DNA of 64,000 nt from positions 1 to 64,000 of the forward strand of contig VIIQ02000026.1 in NCBI GenBank assembly GCA_007449985.2, in the 5' to 3' direction. Both the position numbers and the translations under genes were made by a program. This DNA comes from Desmodesmus armatus (Eukaryota; Chlorophyta; Chlorophyceae; Sphaeropleales; Scenedesmaceae). The notes under the pieces are model-generated. The model saw only the letters and a list, made by a program, of their open reading frames with translations, did no database searches and had not been told where the DNA came from. Below are positions 24,001 to 33,808 of this stretch, one piece after another; positions within the stretch are counted from its first letter, which is position 1, and every line of letters begins with the position of its first letter.

Positions 24001-24483
24001 CCAAACTGACCGGCCTTGTTTCGCTACACTCTTCCAAGTCCCAGCAAACACTGATGTATTCACCCACGCCCGGTGTCGTGTGCTGTGCTGTGCTGTGCTG
24101 TGCTGTTCCTGCAGGGTCCCCGCATTGCCCACTGGCTGCTGCCCATCCCTAAGAACCGCAAGGTTGGCAGCGAGTGGTGGTACGCATGGGTGCCCGTCCT
24201 CGGCCCCCTGGTGGGCGGTGTGCTTGCAGGAGCTGTGTTCAAGGGCTATGTCAACATGCTCAAGGGACAAGTGTCCGTGGACTCCAACCCCTGGGCCACC
24301 ACCTCCCTGGGCGCCAGTTCTGTCACTGCTGCGCTCAACGTGTCACAGCCTGTTACTAACAACGCGACACTGGCTGCGCCTGGCTCTGTGGCAGCGGGGG
24401 CTGGTAAGGTGACTGACCCTGAGGGTGCAGTTGGAGGTGCTCTGGGCGCACTTGCCAGGTCTGCAGTGCCAAAGCTGTTCTAA
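21076..24483 (+). CDS. MIP-family channel, aquaglyceroporin type
   Basis: This membrane channel should pass water and/or small uncharged solutes such as glycerol. Exons: 21076-21119, 21363-21498, 21737-21922, 22267-22338, 22710-22805, 23108-23214, 23580-23715, 24115-24483; phases agree, 381 residues. The first pore motif is NPA (residues 72-74, in [11 protein letters not shown]). The second is NPARD (254-258), and the Asp after NPAR is the aquaglyceroporin hallmark. Hydrophobic spans include [67 protein letters not shown] and [18 protein letters not shown]. The loop between spans 3 and 4 is long, acidic and split over exons 4-5 (PLEEDDDPF). A 60-residue tail extends past the last span. The GlpF-like motif set gives the identification; solute choice is inferred. 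Several introns end in TGTGC pentamer tracts. Confidence 0.93.
21691..21730 (+). repeat. TGTGC pentamer tract before MIP exon 3
   Basis: Repeated GTGCT units run up to within about 15 bases of the exon 3 acceptor (first exon base 21737). Confidence 0.75.
22203..22245 (+). repeat. (GTGCT)n tract before MIP exon 4
   Basis: About eight head-to-tail GTGCT units lie at the 3' end of the intron, roughly 25 bases before the acceptor of exon 4 (first exon base 22267). Confidence 0.85.
22567..22740 (+). repeat. Duplicated acceptor and start of MIP exon 5
   Basis: A decoy at 22567-22640 and the true junction at 22668-22740 share TGTCTGCGCTTGCTG, a pyrimidine tract, GCAG and the exon opening encoding RSQFADKM. 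The decoy diverges right after ATG. Splicing to the decoy (first base 22605) would give a different reading and an early stop. Confidence 0.85.
23726..23756 (+). repeat. Telomere-like heptamer traces in MIP intron 7
   Basis: GGGTTAGGGTTTAGGG, two to three degenerate TTTAGGG-type units, lies just after the exon 7 donor. It is too short to be more than suggestive. Confidence 0.4.
24073..24108 (+). repeat. (TGTGC)n tract before MIP exon 8
   Basis: Five or so TGTGC units end a few bases before TTCCTGCAG, the acceptor of exon 8 (first exon base 24115). Confidence 0.8.
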
Positions 24484-26781
24484 GCAGCTGAGGGCGTCGG
24501 GTTGGATCGTATGGATCGTACCCTTGATGGATCCAAGGATTTGAAAGTTGTGACAGGTGGTGGGCTGCTTGGGCGTCAGGGGTTCAGGGGGTGAGACCTT
24601 GACTTGGTGCAGGGGCTTTGGGCAACCATGCAAGATGGTTCCGGCTTTTCAATGCACGAGGTGTGTGAGAGGGTGGAGGGACAACAGCTGAGATTGCAAG
24701 GGCTGAGGCGGACTTGACAGCAACGTTTGATCAAAGCTGCTGACCTGAAGGGCTGAAGAAACACAACAGCAACAGCGGCTCTCTGCATCGTTCTTTATTG
24801 GTTGTTTGGCAGCCTTCACCAGGGTCACCACTGCATACATATTTCAGTGGTGAAGGCTTTGCATGGTGCATGGGCACCAACCCTGGGGGCGCATGAGCGC
24901 TTGGCATTGTGGTGTTGGCTCAATGGTGGTGCATTTGAAGCTGTTGGGACAACCTGGGTGTTGGAGGGATGGGATGATGGGTGCAGGGGCTGAGGCCTGC
25001 GATCCATCTGTTCGCATCCCACTAAGGGCACTTGGCGACCTGGGTTGTGAGTGGAGGTGCTGAGGAATTGGGCGCGTAAAGGGATCAAGTGCTTTTTTTG
25101 TGCTGGCACATGCTGCCCGGTGGCAATTTTCTTGTTGTGGCGCATTGCACGGCTGGTGGTTTGCTATCTTTGCATGTTTATGTACACGTACTGTATGGCC
25201 GTGCTTTCGCTCTTTGACCTTGTTTGTGTAGAGGCTACCCCCAGGCAGCACCACAGTGTGTTGAGAGAAGTGCTCTACCTTGCAATCGTCTACTGCAGCA
25301 GGTGTTGTACACTGTGTAGTTTGGCTGGTCGAGGGCTGCGTACAGTGCTCACGGCACGGGTGTTTGATCATCCTGCCATCATCGCGCCTGCACATTTGTT
25401 GCTTCATTACTATCTTTACGGTGCCGTCCTGCCCCCCTGATTCGCACTGGATGCTGCTGATTTTGCGCAGCCACGCGCATCAAGGGTTTACTGCAGCGCC
25501 CTTGAAGCTTGCAAGCATGTAGCAGGGTGCGACCAGTCATGTTCATGGCATGCATGTCATGGGCATGTCTGGTGTGGGCATGGCAGTCACAGCATGCTTG
25601 ATTACAACACACATATTAGGACCATGTGCATGTCCATGAGCATCTGGAATGCTGATGTGCATGGCTAAGCACCCTGTGATATGCAGGAATTGGCAGATAG
25701 TGCCCGCCCAGATAGCAGCTTCTTTGCTGACCTGTTGTGTAACTGCTCGAACTTGCTGATGCATGTACAACCATGCTGAGGGTGGCGCAACTTGTTGTGG
25801 AAAGACGTGTACTGTGCATGCACTGCTTTGATCTCCCTCACGGCTGAACATTGACACCAGTTGCTAACCGTGCACTTACTGAACGAATACAACAGCACCC
25901 TTAGTGGGTTTCTGCTTGGCAATGAAAGTGGCAGTGTGCAGGGCACTTGAAACTATTGGAAAAGTGCTGCACAGCTCTAACAGAATTATAGCCTTGCTGT
26001 ACAATGTGCTACCGTGCTGCCAGTACAAGCCGGCATGGCCCTTAACAACAGCTGCAGCACGGTGACCATGCAACTGACCCTATGCATTATGCGCTGCAAG
26101 GGGGTTCACTGAGTGCTTTGCCTAGACGTGCAGTACAAAAAAAACATCACGTCATACACACTATCAACTTTGCAGCTGGTGAGGTGAAGTGGGGTGCAGG
26201 CTGGTTGGCAAAGGGCGAGTGCCCAGGCAGGTTGTCGATACTATCGCAAAGGCTTTTCAACAGGTTGATCATGATCCAAAAGAGTAAATCGTACTGTTTG
26301 CAGTGGCCATCGACCCAGTTTGGCAGTGGGGCATAATCCATGGCGCGATTGTCAAAGAATAGGCCAGGCCTGACGTCACGTATCTGAACCAGGCTCATTC
26401 CACACTTGAGAATGCCTTCAGGAAACATACTGAAACACATATTGTGTTGAATGTTGCTGTCAGCTGTCTTAGTTCCGTGCATTAGGGTTGTGACCCATCA
26501 TGCAACCTTGTTCTGATAAAAAAAGTACATTGATTGTTTACTGTTTCAACAAGAATCACTGCGTGCCAGTTCGTATCTGTGAAGTCAGTTTAAACCACAA
26601 GGTCGGCTGGCCTCGCAACTTCTGGGTGGACATACCACTCCGCTGCAGCAAGCAACAGTTACCCACGCCCCAAGCATTTCCATCAAGTTCCACACAGCTT
26701 CCTATTTTCTCCTCTGCTCGAGCGTATCCGCGCACCACGCCTCCTCGCGCCATCGCAGACCACCCAAGCAGAACAGCAGCC
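24484..26781. other. Intergenic: 3' of MIP channel and upstream of septin 1
   Basis: No coding signal with splice support was seen over 2.3 kb. A TGTAA at about 25737 may be a distant poly(A) signal for the channel gene, but this is weak. The last few hundred bases should carry the septin 1 promoter and 5' UTR. Confidence 0.35.
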
Positions 26782-29700
26782 ATGCCTCCTCCCAAGAAGG
26801 AGAAAAAGGCAAAGAGCCAGGGCCTTTTTGCCTCAATGTTCTCCTCTGGGCCCAAGAGCCCTCGGGGCAAGCCTGGTAAGTTGTATCTTCCCGGTGTCCG
26901 GTTGCTGTCGAGGCATATCCTAGGGGCAGCAGCGCGCTTTCAGAACCCGCACGATCATCAACATTTCTGATTGTCCGTTCACAGTTTCCGGAGATGTCGT
27001 CAAGCCATCCTCCAGCAGCAAGACCAGCACATCTTCCAGCAAGAGCAGCAGCAAGCCCTCCAAGTCAGCAGCAGACCCCAAGGCCACCAGCAAGGCAGCA
27101 GTAGCCCCTGCACCCGCAGCATCAAGCAGCCCCAAGGCAGCAGCAGCAACAACAGCAGCAGGCAGCAAGGCCCCAGCAGCACCAGAGCAGCGCAGCAAGA
27201 GCCCTAAGGCTGAGGCTGACAGGCCTGAAAAGACAGCAATCCGGAGGGATGATGCTGTTGCCGCCTGGCAGAACCGCCCCCGTGTGCCCAGCCGCCTGCT
27301 GCCAACCTATGTGAACTTCATGGTGCTGGGTGAGTCGTGTGCTGGACACACTGGCTGCAGGAGGGGGGAGGCTATAGCCAAAGCTTCCACCACTGTTTGA
27401 AGAGTTTTTTGTTGTTGATATTACTAAGGGAGGGTCCAGCATATCCAAGGGCTAAGGGAAGGGGGGCCACACGCTTTATGCGCATAAGCACTGGCCCCCT
27501 GGGATTTACAGGGAAGGACGTGCAGCCCCATAACAAGCACTGGCCCATGTGGTTCAGAGAGGATGCAAGCTCAGTCCCAGGGGCGGGTGTCTGCAGCCTG
27601 CAGGAGCCTTGTATGCCTTTACAGACAGTGTGTTACCAGAATCGTGAGGTGCATAATTTAATTCTGGAACAGCCAGGAAAGGCCGGGTGGGAGGGAGGGA
27701 GGGAGGGAGGGAGGGAGGGAGGGAGGGAGGGAGGGAGGAAGGGAGGCAGGCTGCCTGGCTGACAGGCTGGCAGGGCAGGCACTTGGCACCGCCTTGAGCC
27801 AAGCACCATGTCCCGCAGCACACATGGGAGGAATATGGTGCTGGGTTCAAGGGGATGCCAAGTGCCGCCCTGCCAGCCTGTGGGCGGGCTTCTTGAGTGT
27901 ACAAAATACATTGTGTTCTGCATGCTTGGCGCTCGTCTGTATGTTCTGTTGAAAACCAACCATACATGGGTGGGCTCTGCATGCTTGCATGTCTCACGTG
28001 GCTGTGTACTGGGTAACACAGGCTTCACAACTGAAGGTGGCGCACACAATATGCAACACAGCACCGCACCTCAACAGCATCCTGAATTCCCTGCTCCATG
28101 CATTCAGATCTACTGCAGGACCCCTGTTGCCAGCAAGCCTCTGGTCACCTTGTGGATTGCTCGCTGTACCAAATTCCCCGTCACCACAGCCACACATACC
28201 CCCGCCCTGACCTTTCGGCCTCCCTCATCACTCTTGTCCCAATAACCACAAACACAACAGAACAGTAACACTGTCAAAAACACATACACGCACTGTACTG
28301 TTGCCGTCACCCCCCCCCCCCCAGGTGAGAGTGGGCTGGGCAAGGCCGCCGTCCTTTCAGAGTGTATAGGGCTCTACTAAACCATTCGACCGCAACAATA
28401 AACATAATTGTACTGTCCCCTCCCCCCCCCCCGCAGGTGAGAGTGGGCTGGGCAAGACCACCTTCATCTCCAACCTGGTGTCCAGCTTCAAGGTGGCCAA
28501 CGGCAACCCAGTGCAGGACGGCAGTGCCACAACCCTGAGCCAGTTTCAGGCAGACCCTGATGGCCTCAGGACTGTGCTGACACCCATGGACATCCCTGAG
28601 AGCAGCAGGAAGCTCATGATCAGCATCCAGGTAAACAATGCTTAGCGCTACTGTCTCTTTAGCGTCCACACAGAATGACAACTGCCTAGTGGTGTTGCTA
28701 CCAGCTCAACAGGACAAACAGCACTCCAGACCAACAGCTGTCAATGAGATGGTAGTTGGTGCTGTGCTGGCACCACCATACGCATTGCGTCATTTTGCCC
28801 CACGCACCTCAGTCAGGACATGCCCAGCGGTGGCCACGACATCAACATCACCCCCCTTTCTGGCCCTGCTGGTTTGTTGTGCCCAAACCCACGCCTCTCA
28901 CCTCTCCCCAAACATCACCACCTTACAGCACTCATCTGCCCTCCCGCACCACCTCGCACATCCTTCCAACTGCGGGACATGCCCGGTTGGGGGGATGCTA
29001 TCAACACCTCCCTCTGATCTGCACTGCTGACTTCCCAACCTGACCCAATCCGCCACACACTCCCCACACAGTGCTAGCAGCAACATAAGCATTGCCTTAC
29101 ACTGACCATCTCGTGTCTTTCCCCTCCCCCCCCCCCCCCCCGCAGGACATGCCCGGCTGGGGAGACGACATCAACCTGATGCGCTACCTGCGCATCGTGA
29201 CCTCCTTCCTGCTGGAGCAGCGTGCCAAGGACTATGAGAAGCTGGCAGGCAGCCGCAACCTGGGAGAGACAGCCATGTGTGGGCAGCTGCAGCACAGCAT
29301 CACCGCCTGCCTGTACTTCCTGCCCCCGCACCGCGTGAAGAAGATCGACCTCATCCTCATGGCGGCCATCAGCCAGCTGGTGAGACTCATGACTAATGAC
29401 TAATTAGTCATGAACAACATGCTTGTGCTATGGACTTGTCTGCAGTACAGTCTAAATAATAGCACAATACTACAAGAGCATAGCCAGCGACTGTGCAGGT
29501 AGCAGGAGACAGCCAGCTTCAGTAGTAGCCAGCAAGCCATGCTTCACTTGCCATACCACTCCTTTTCATATGACGCTGCAGCAGCAGAGACCGTCCCTGC
29601 TTGGCATTTGGCAAAAATTTGAGCCCGACAGCCCCGCCGGCAACTGCTCGCTCACTGTTTACTCTGCCTGTCTCCCTCTTGCCCTCCCTGCCCATCCACA

Positions 29701-30994
29701 CCCCTCCCCCCACCAGGTGACCATCGTCCCCGTGATCAGCAAGGCAGACACCATGACAGACGCAGAGCTCACCGTGTACCGCAGTGAGGTCATGACCATG
29801 CTGATGCAGCCAGGCAAGTTTGTGGGCGCCCGCAACCTGCCCCCTCTGGAGGTGAACCTGTTCCAGTTTGCAGAGGGCATCCTCAAGGAGCTGGGCACAT
29901 CAAACAAGGCCCTGCCCGTGGCCGTGGTGTGCAGCAGGGAGCAGGAGGCACTCAAGGTGAGGAAACTGTTACTGTTGTTGTTACTGTTACTGTTACTGAT
30001 GCAATCACCATAGCACAGTTCAGTACGGGCCTAGACACCCTGCAGGAATGCTGCTGCTGGGCTGTAGTTACAGGGATTGCAAAGCACACTGGCAGTGTGG
30101 TGCAGCGCGTCGGGTGGGGCCCTGTCAATTGTAGTTCCTGAAACTGGCTCCAATGGCCTGGCTGCACAAACTCAGCAGCAACGTCCCAGATATATAATGT
30201 GTGCTGACCGTCAGCAAACATGCAAACGTGACGGTTGCACCTGGCAACTTTCCTCTTTGCAGGACCCCGCGTTCCTGGCAAACATTGGCCTTGCCCCCGA
30301 GGAGCTGGGTGGTGAAGCCAAGCAGCCCGTGAGGAGCTACCAGTGGGGCTGCTGCTACCCGCTGAACCGCGGCCACAGCGACCTCATCCTGCTCAAGCGC
30401 CTGCTGCTGGGAGACCAGGTCGAGAGCCTGTACGCCATGCTGGACGACAGCTACAAGTGAGTGTTGGTAGGGGCACTTTTGGGATGATTTTAATAGCTGG
30501 TGTTGTGCTGATACGTGCAGCAAGATGATGGACTTGCAAGTCAATTGATAAGTGCAGTTGCTTTCAAAGCATGCCCGGAGACAGCACACCATGCACTCAA
30601 GGTGGCATTTCGGCTACCAGTATCTTCCTTTTTGCCTATGATAGTGCTTTGACGTTCCTTGCAAACTTGCGATTCTTTCCAGTGCTCACTGCCGTTCGCT
30701 TACTAACCAGCTGCTGCTTTCCGCCCTCTGCCATTCGTCCCTCACAGCCGCTACGTGCAGTTCTGCGAGTCGTACGAGGAGAACGGCAAGCAGCTGCAGA
30801 TGGTGGTCCAGGACGCATGCCAGCTGGGAGGACCCCACCTGGAGTATGACGACTACGCAAAGGCTAAGGTCGCTCTCGACAGCGCAAAGGCCGCCATGTC
30901 CACACTCAGCGAGGAAAACCGTGCACTCTCAGAGCGCCTGTCAGCAATCGAGAAGGAGAAGCGCCAGCTGCTGGACCGCCTGCGCGTCGCCTAA
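26782..30994 (+). CDS. Septin 1 (septin GTPase with C-terminal coiled coil)
   Basis: Septins polymerise into filaments at membranes and division sites. Exons: 26782-26875, 26985-27329, 28437-28630, 29146-29379, 29717-29956, 30263-30456, 30748-30994; phases agree, 515 residues. Residues 1-120 are a basic Ser/Ala/Lys-rich head. The GTPase domain starts FMVLGESGLGKTTF (P-loop 147-155), with G3 DMPGWGDD (212-219) and G4 SKAD (297-300). Septin-unique strings include ITACLYFLPPHRVKKIDL and LLLGDQVESLYAMLDDSYK. The tail (about 470-513) is a charged heptad coiled coil (ALSERLSAIEKEKRQLLDRL). The start ATG follows a GCAGCC context and is the first in frame. Introns fall before ESGLGK, DMPGWG and VTIVPV. 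Green algae have septins, and none are known in land plants. A second septin follows 2.8 kb downstream. Confidence 0.95.
27690..27741 (+). repeat. (GGGA)n simple repeat in septin 1 intron 2
   Basis: About a dozen GGGA tetramers in a row lie in intron 2, directly before the foldback at 27762-27881. The sense-strand G-run could form a G-quadruplex in the transcript. Confidence 0.9.
27762..27881. repeat. Near-perfect 120-bp foldback in septin 1 intron 2
   Basis: Both arms are about 55-58 bases and reverse complementary with few mismatches: ACAGGCTGGCAGGGC at the left pairs with GCCCTGCCAGCCTGT at the right, and CACTTGGCA and AGCACCAT pair further in. Almost no loop remains. Size and structure fit a MITE or a microRNA-type precursor within an intron. 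No target-site duplication was evident. Confidence 0.85.
28302..28465 (+). repeat. Duplicated acceptor and P-loop start of septin 1 exon 3
   Basis: A C-run, CAG and GTGAGAGTGGGCTGGGCAAG occur at 28308-28344 and again at the true junction 28420-28456. The decoy continues as GCCGCC rather than ACCACC. Splicing to it would encode GESGLGKAA, without the P-loop Thr, and then stop within about a dozen codons. Confidence 0.88.
28811..29190 (+). repeat. Three copies of the septin 1 exon 4 start
   Basis: The string for DMPGWGDDIN occurs at the true exon (29146 on), near 28970-29010 with GGACATGCCCGGTTGGG, and near 28811-28850 with CAGGACATGCCC and ACGACATCAACATC. The two decoys are diverged and end in pyrimidine-rich DNA instead of continuing the exon. 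Confidence 0.82.
29396..29411. repeat. 16-bp perfect palindrome in septin 1 intron 4
   Basis: ATGACTAATTAGTCAT lies 17 bases after the exon 4 donor junction. It has an AP-1-like TGACTAAT appearance, but no function is implied. Confidence 0.6.
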
Positions 30995-33808
30995 GGTGGT
31001 CCCGCGAAGAACGTTCCTCTGGTGCACAGCAGCGGGAGCGCCTGCGCGTGACTGAGCGGCTGAAAGACGTCGCACACGCTCTGCATAACTTCCATATTTG
31101 CGATGTGACCGAATAGGCGAGCCAGCAAGCGCCAGTGCGTTCTGTTGGTTGCGCTGGGGAGCTTTGAGCACTCGCGTGTGTGTGGTGGTGTGTCGAACAG
31201 CTGGGTGCGCAGACGCAGAGTTTCTGATTATTTGCGATTCCTGGTTGTGGGGTTCAGCGGCGAGCATGTGGCTTGGTCGAGTGGGGAGGGTGTCATAGCA
31301 GCCATGTGCTGCAGCAACCAGCATTGCCAAAGCGCTTGCCAGGGGCGTGCAGAACGGTACCGCCCAGCAGGTTAGCAAAGGTGTTTCACCACCACCTCTG
31401 ATCCGCTTTCAAAATGCATGAGGTCGGCTTTTGGAAGAGGCATGGGCTGTTGATCTGCAGCGTCGTTGGTGGGGCTTGCCTCAGAACCCAGATGTCGCAG
31501 ACGGCAGCCTTGCATTACAAACGCATGGGGCACGCAGCTGCCTTGCAACCCACCCGGTGTCCGTGTGTGTATGCATAACACAACATGTTGCATGTGTTCG
31601 TAATATTCGGAGGTGAGGTGCATGTATGAGCAGAGGTGGTTTGAGCACGATCCACGGCGTCACATATGTGTATACAAAGGCGGCCAAAGTGTCTTCGGTG
31701 GTTGGCTGACGGCTGGTTTTCAACAGCCTGGTTTGTCGACACAGCACATACTCTGCTGTTGCTACGTTGCTGATGGTTCCTGGTCGACGCAAAAGGTGGG
31801 CTGTGTGCGTGACAGGGCCGGAACTTCCGTGTGTCCGAGGTTTTGTGGTGACGCCTGTACCTGTAGTAGTGCAGCACGCGTGAGCCACATACTTGTTGAA
31901 AGGGGATGGCTGGTATTGGGTGCTATCATGGGCTGATGTTGGGGGGTACCATGCCTTGGGCTTGTCCAGACAGCTGCAGCACTGTAGTAGTGCAGCACGC
32001 GTGAGCCACATACTTGTTTGAAAGGGGATGGCTGGTGTTGGGTGCTATCATGGGCTGATGTTGGGGGTACCATGCCTTGGGCTTGTCCAGACAGCTGCAG
32101 CACTGGTGGATTGTTGGGCCGGTGCTTGCACCAGACAGCTGCAGCCGTTCGTATGGAATGCCATGGCGGTGCTGGCAACTTGCCGTCGCTGTGTCTGAGC
32201 CTTCCACGTACCTGAAAGTATCACCTCAGGATCATGTTACTTACAGATCATGATACGTACAGATCACGATATTTACAGGGTGTCTTACGGCAGCCCCAGC
32301 GCCCCTGCCCCCTTGTGGGTGGCAGTTGCAACAGCAGGACTCGATACGTAAAGACACCGACGCACATATGATGGTATGTACACCTTTACGTACCAATCTG
32401 TTGCCCATGCTTTCATGTTTGTTGGGCGTGTTGAGCCGGGATGTGCACCCTCCCTTACAATACATGTACCTTCGTTGCACCACTTGTTTATGGAACCCCA
32501 TGATTGGAGGCATGTCAGTTTTATGCTGCTGCCTGTTGCTTGGGGCTGAAGTGATGGATATACCGACCTTTCCAATATGCCTATTGACAGAAGCAGGAGC
32601 AATCGACGTCTGTGCAGTGGTTTCAGCAGGCAAGTTATGGACAGCAATGATCTTCACGAGCTGTTTCTTTGGTAATCTCTGATGTGCGCGACATGCTTTC
32701 TTTGTCCACCCAGTCCGATTGCCCACATCAAGGTAGTGGGTTCAAGCTTTCGGCTGTCCATTCGTGCTATGGTTGGGAAGCAATGTGGCTTGCCTGCAGC
32801 GCTCGTTGGGTAATCACTATACCCAAGGCAGCGCGGCAGGCTTGCAAAACCTGCTGGAAGGTTTCAAGGTCTAACACAGGCACAGCTAGTGGCAGGAGGC
32901 CAGTCCGCTGGCTGTATGCTGTGTGTTCTGTTTGTTGTTATCCGTGCCAGAAGAGTTGCTGCCGCAGGCATGCGAACAGATGTTCCAGTGTTCTTTCCAC
33001 ACGTTGAGCATTCTGTGGGTCACTTGGCAGGCCAACTTCACTGGCAGACTTGTTGTAATGCCTACTTATGTTCCAATGCTACCAGAAGGAAAACAGCATT
33101 GACTCTGCAAAGGTCTAAATGTTGAGCCTGAGACGTGTCCATGATGGTCCCATAGTGACCTCATGCATGCTTCCAATCATACATATGTCAACACTCTGCT
33201 TCAGGAGGAAAATGTTATGGTCATCAACACATGTTCTGAGTGACAGAGCCTGCACAGCTACCTGTTGGACATTGGCTCATTGTCAATGCCTTCCTTGGTC
33301 ACCCAACTGGCTTATGCCGTCAACCACTAGCAAGCCCCCCAGCCCACTCAACTCTTGTACTTGCTCAAAACTGCACCCTCAGCCAGGCTGGCACTCCTTG
33401 TCTGGGTGACAGCTTTACATTGCACCGGCACACGAAACATCCGCAGGTGTGCAGGTGTGCAGGTTTTTATAGTCACAGTGTGGATGATCCTTCTGAAGGG
33501 ACTGTGTGCAAGTCATGAGGTCCTCAAGAGCTGTCAGGCTACAGAGGATGATCGCATAGCCACAACAGGACTCCGCTTGCTCAAACCTATGTGTTCCAGA
33601 AATGTTTTTCCAAATCCAACAGTGCCTCTTGAAGGCGATACAAGCATGTGCTGTGCAGGCCCCGGCAGTTCACACTTCACACGGCACGTCCAAGCTGCAG
33701 GCATCTGCAGGCTAATCTCATCACGCCTGATATACACGAAAACCAGTATAAACAGCCAGTTTAGCGCTATCATGCTGCATCTGCCCAACACTGCTGCCTC
33801 CCGCCAAA
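30995..33808. other. Intergenic between the two septin genes
   Basis: The 2.8 kb contain a 121-bp tandem repeat (separate entry) and no frame with splice-consistent coding signal. The stretch from about 32220 to 33800 showed nothing recognisable. Confidence 0.4.
31864..32105. repeat. 121-bp tandem duplication, two copies
   Basis: Copies begin TAGTAGTGCAGCACGCG at 31864 and 31985 and are about 97% identical over 121 bases. They differ by single-base indels in T and G runs. The short terminal piece CAGACAGCTGCAGC recurs once more near 32131. The duplication is recent and non-coding. Confidence 0.92.

Noticed and set aside
27690..27741. (GGGA)n and other short tandem runs as a CRISPR-like array
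   Set aside because: The units are simple tetramers without unique spacers, in a eukaryotic intron.
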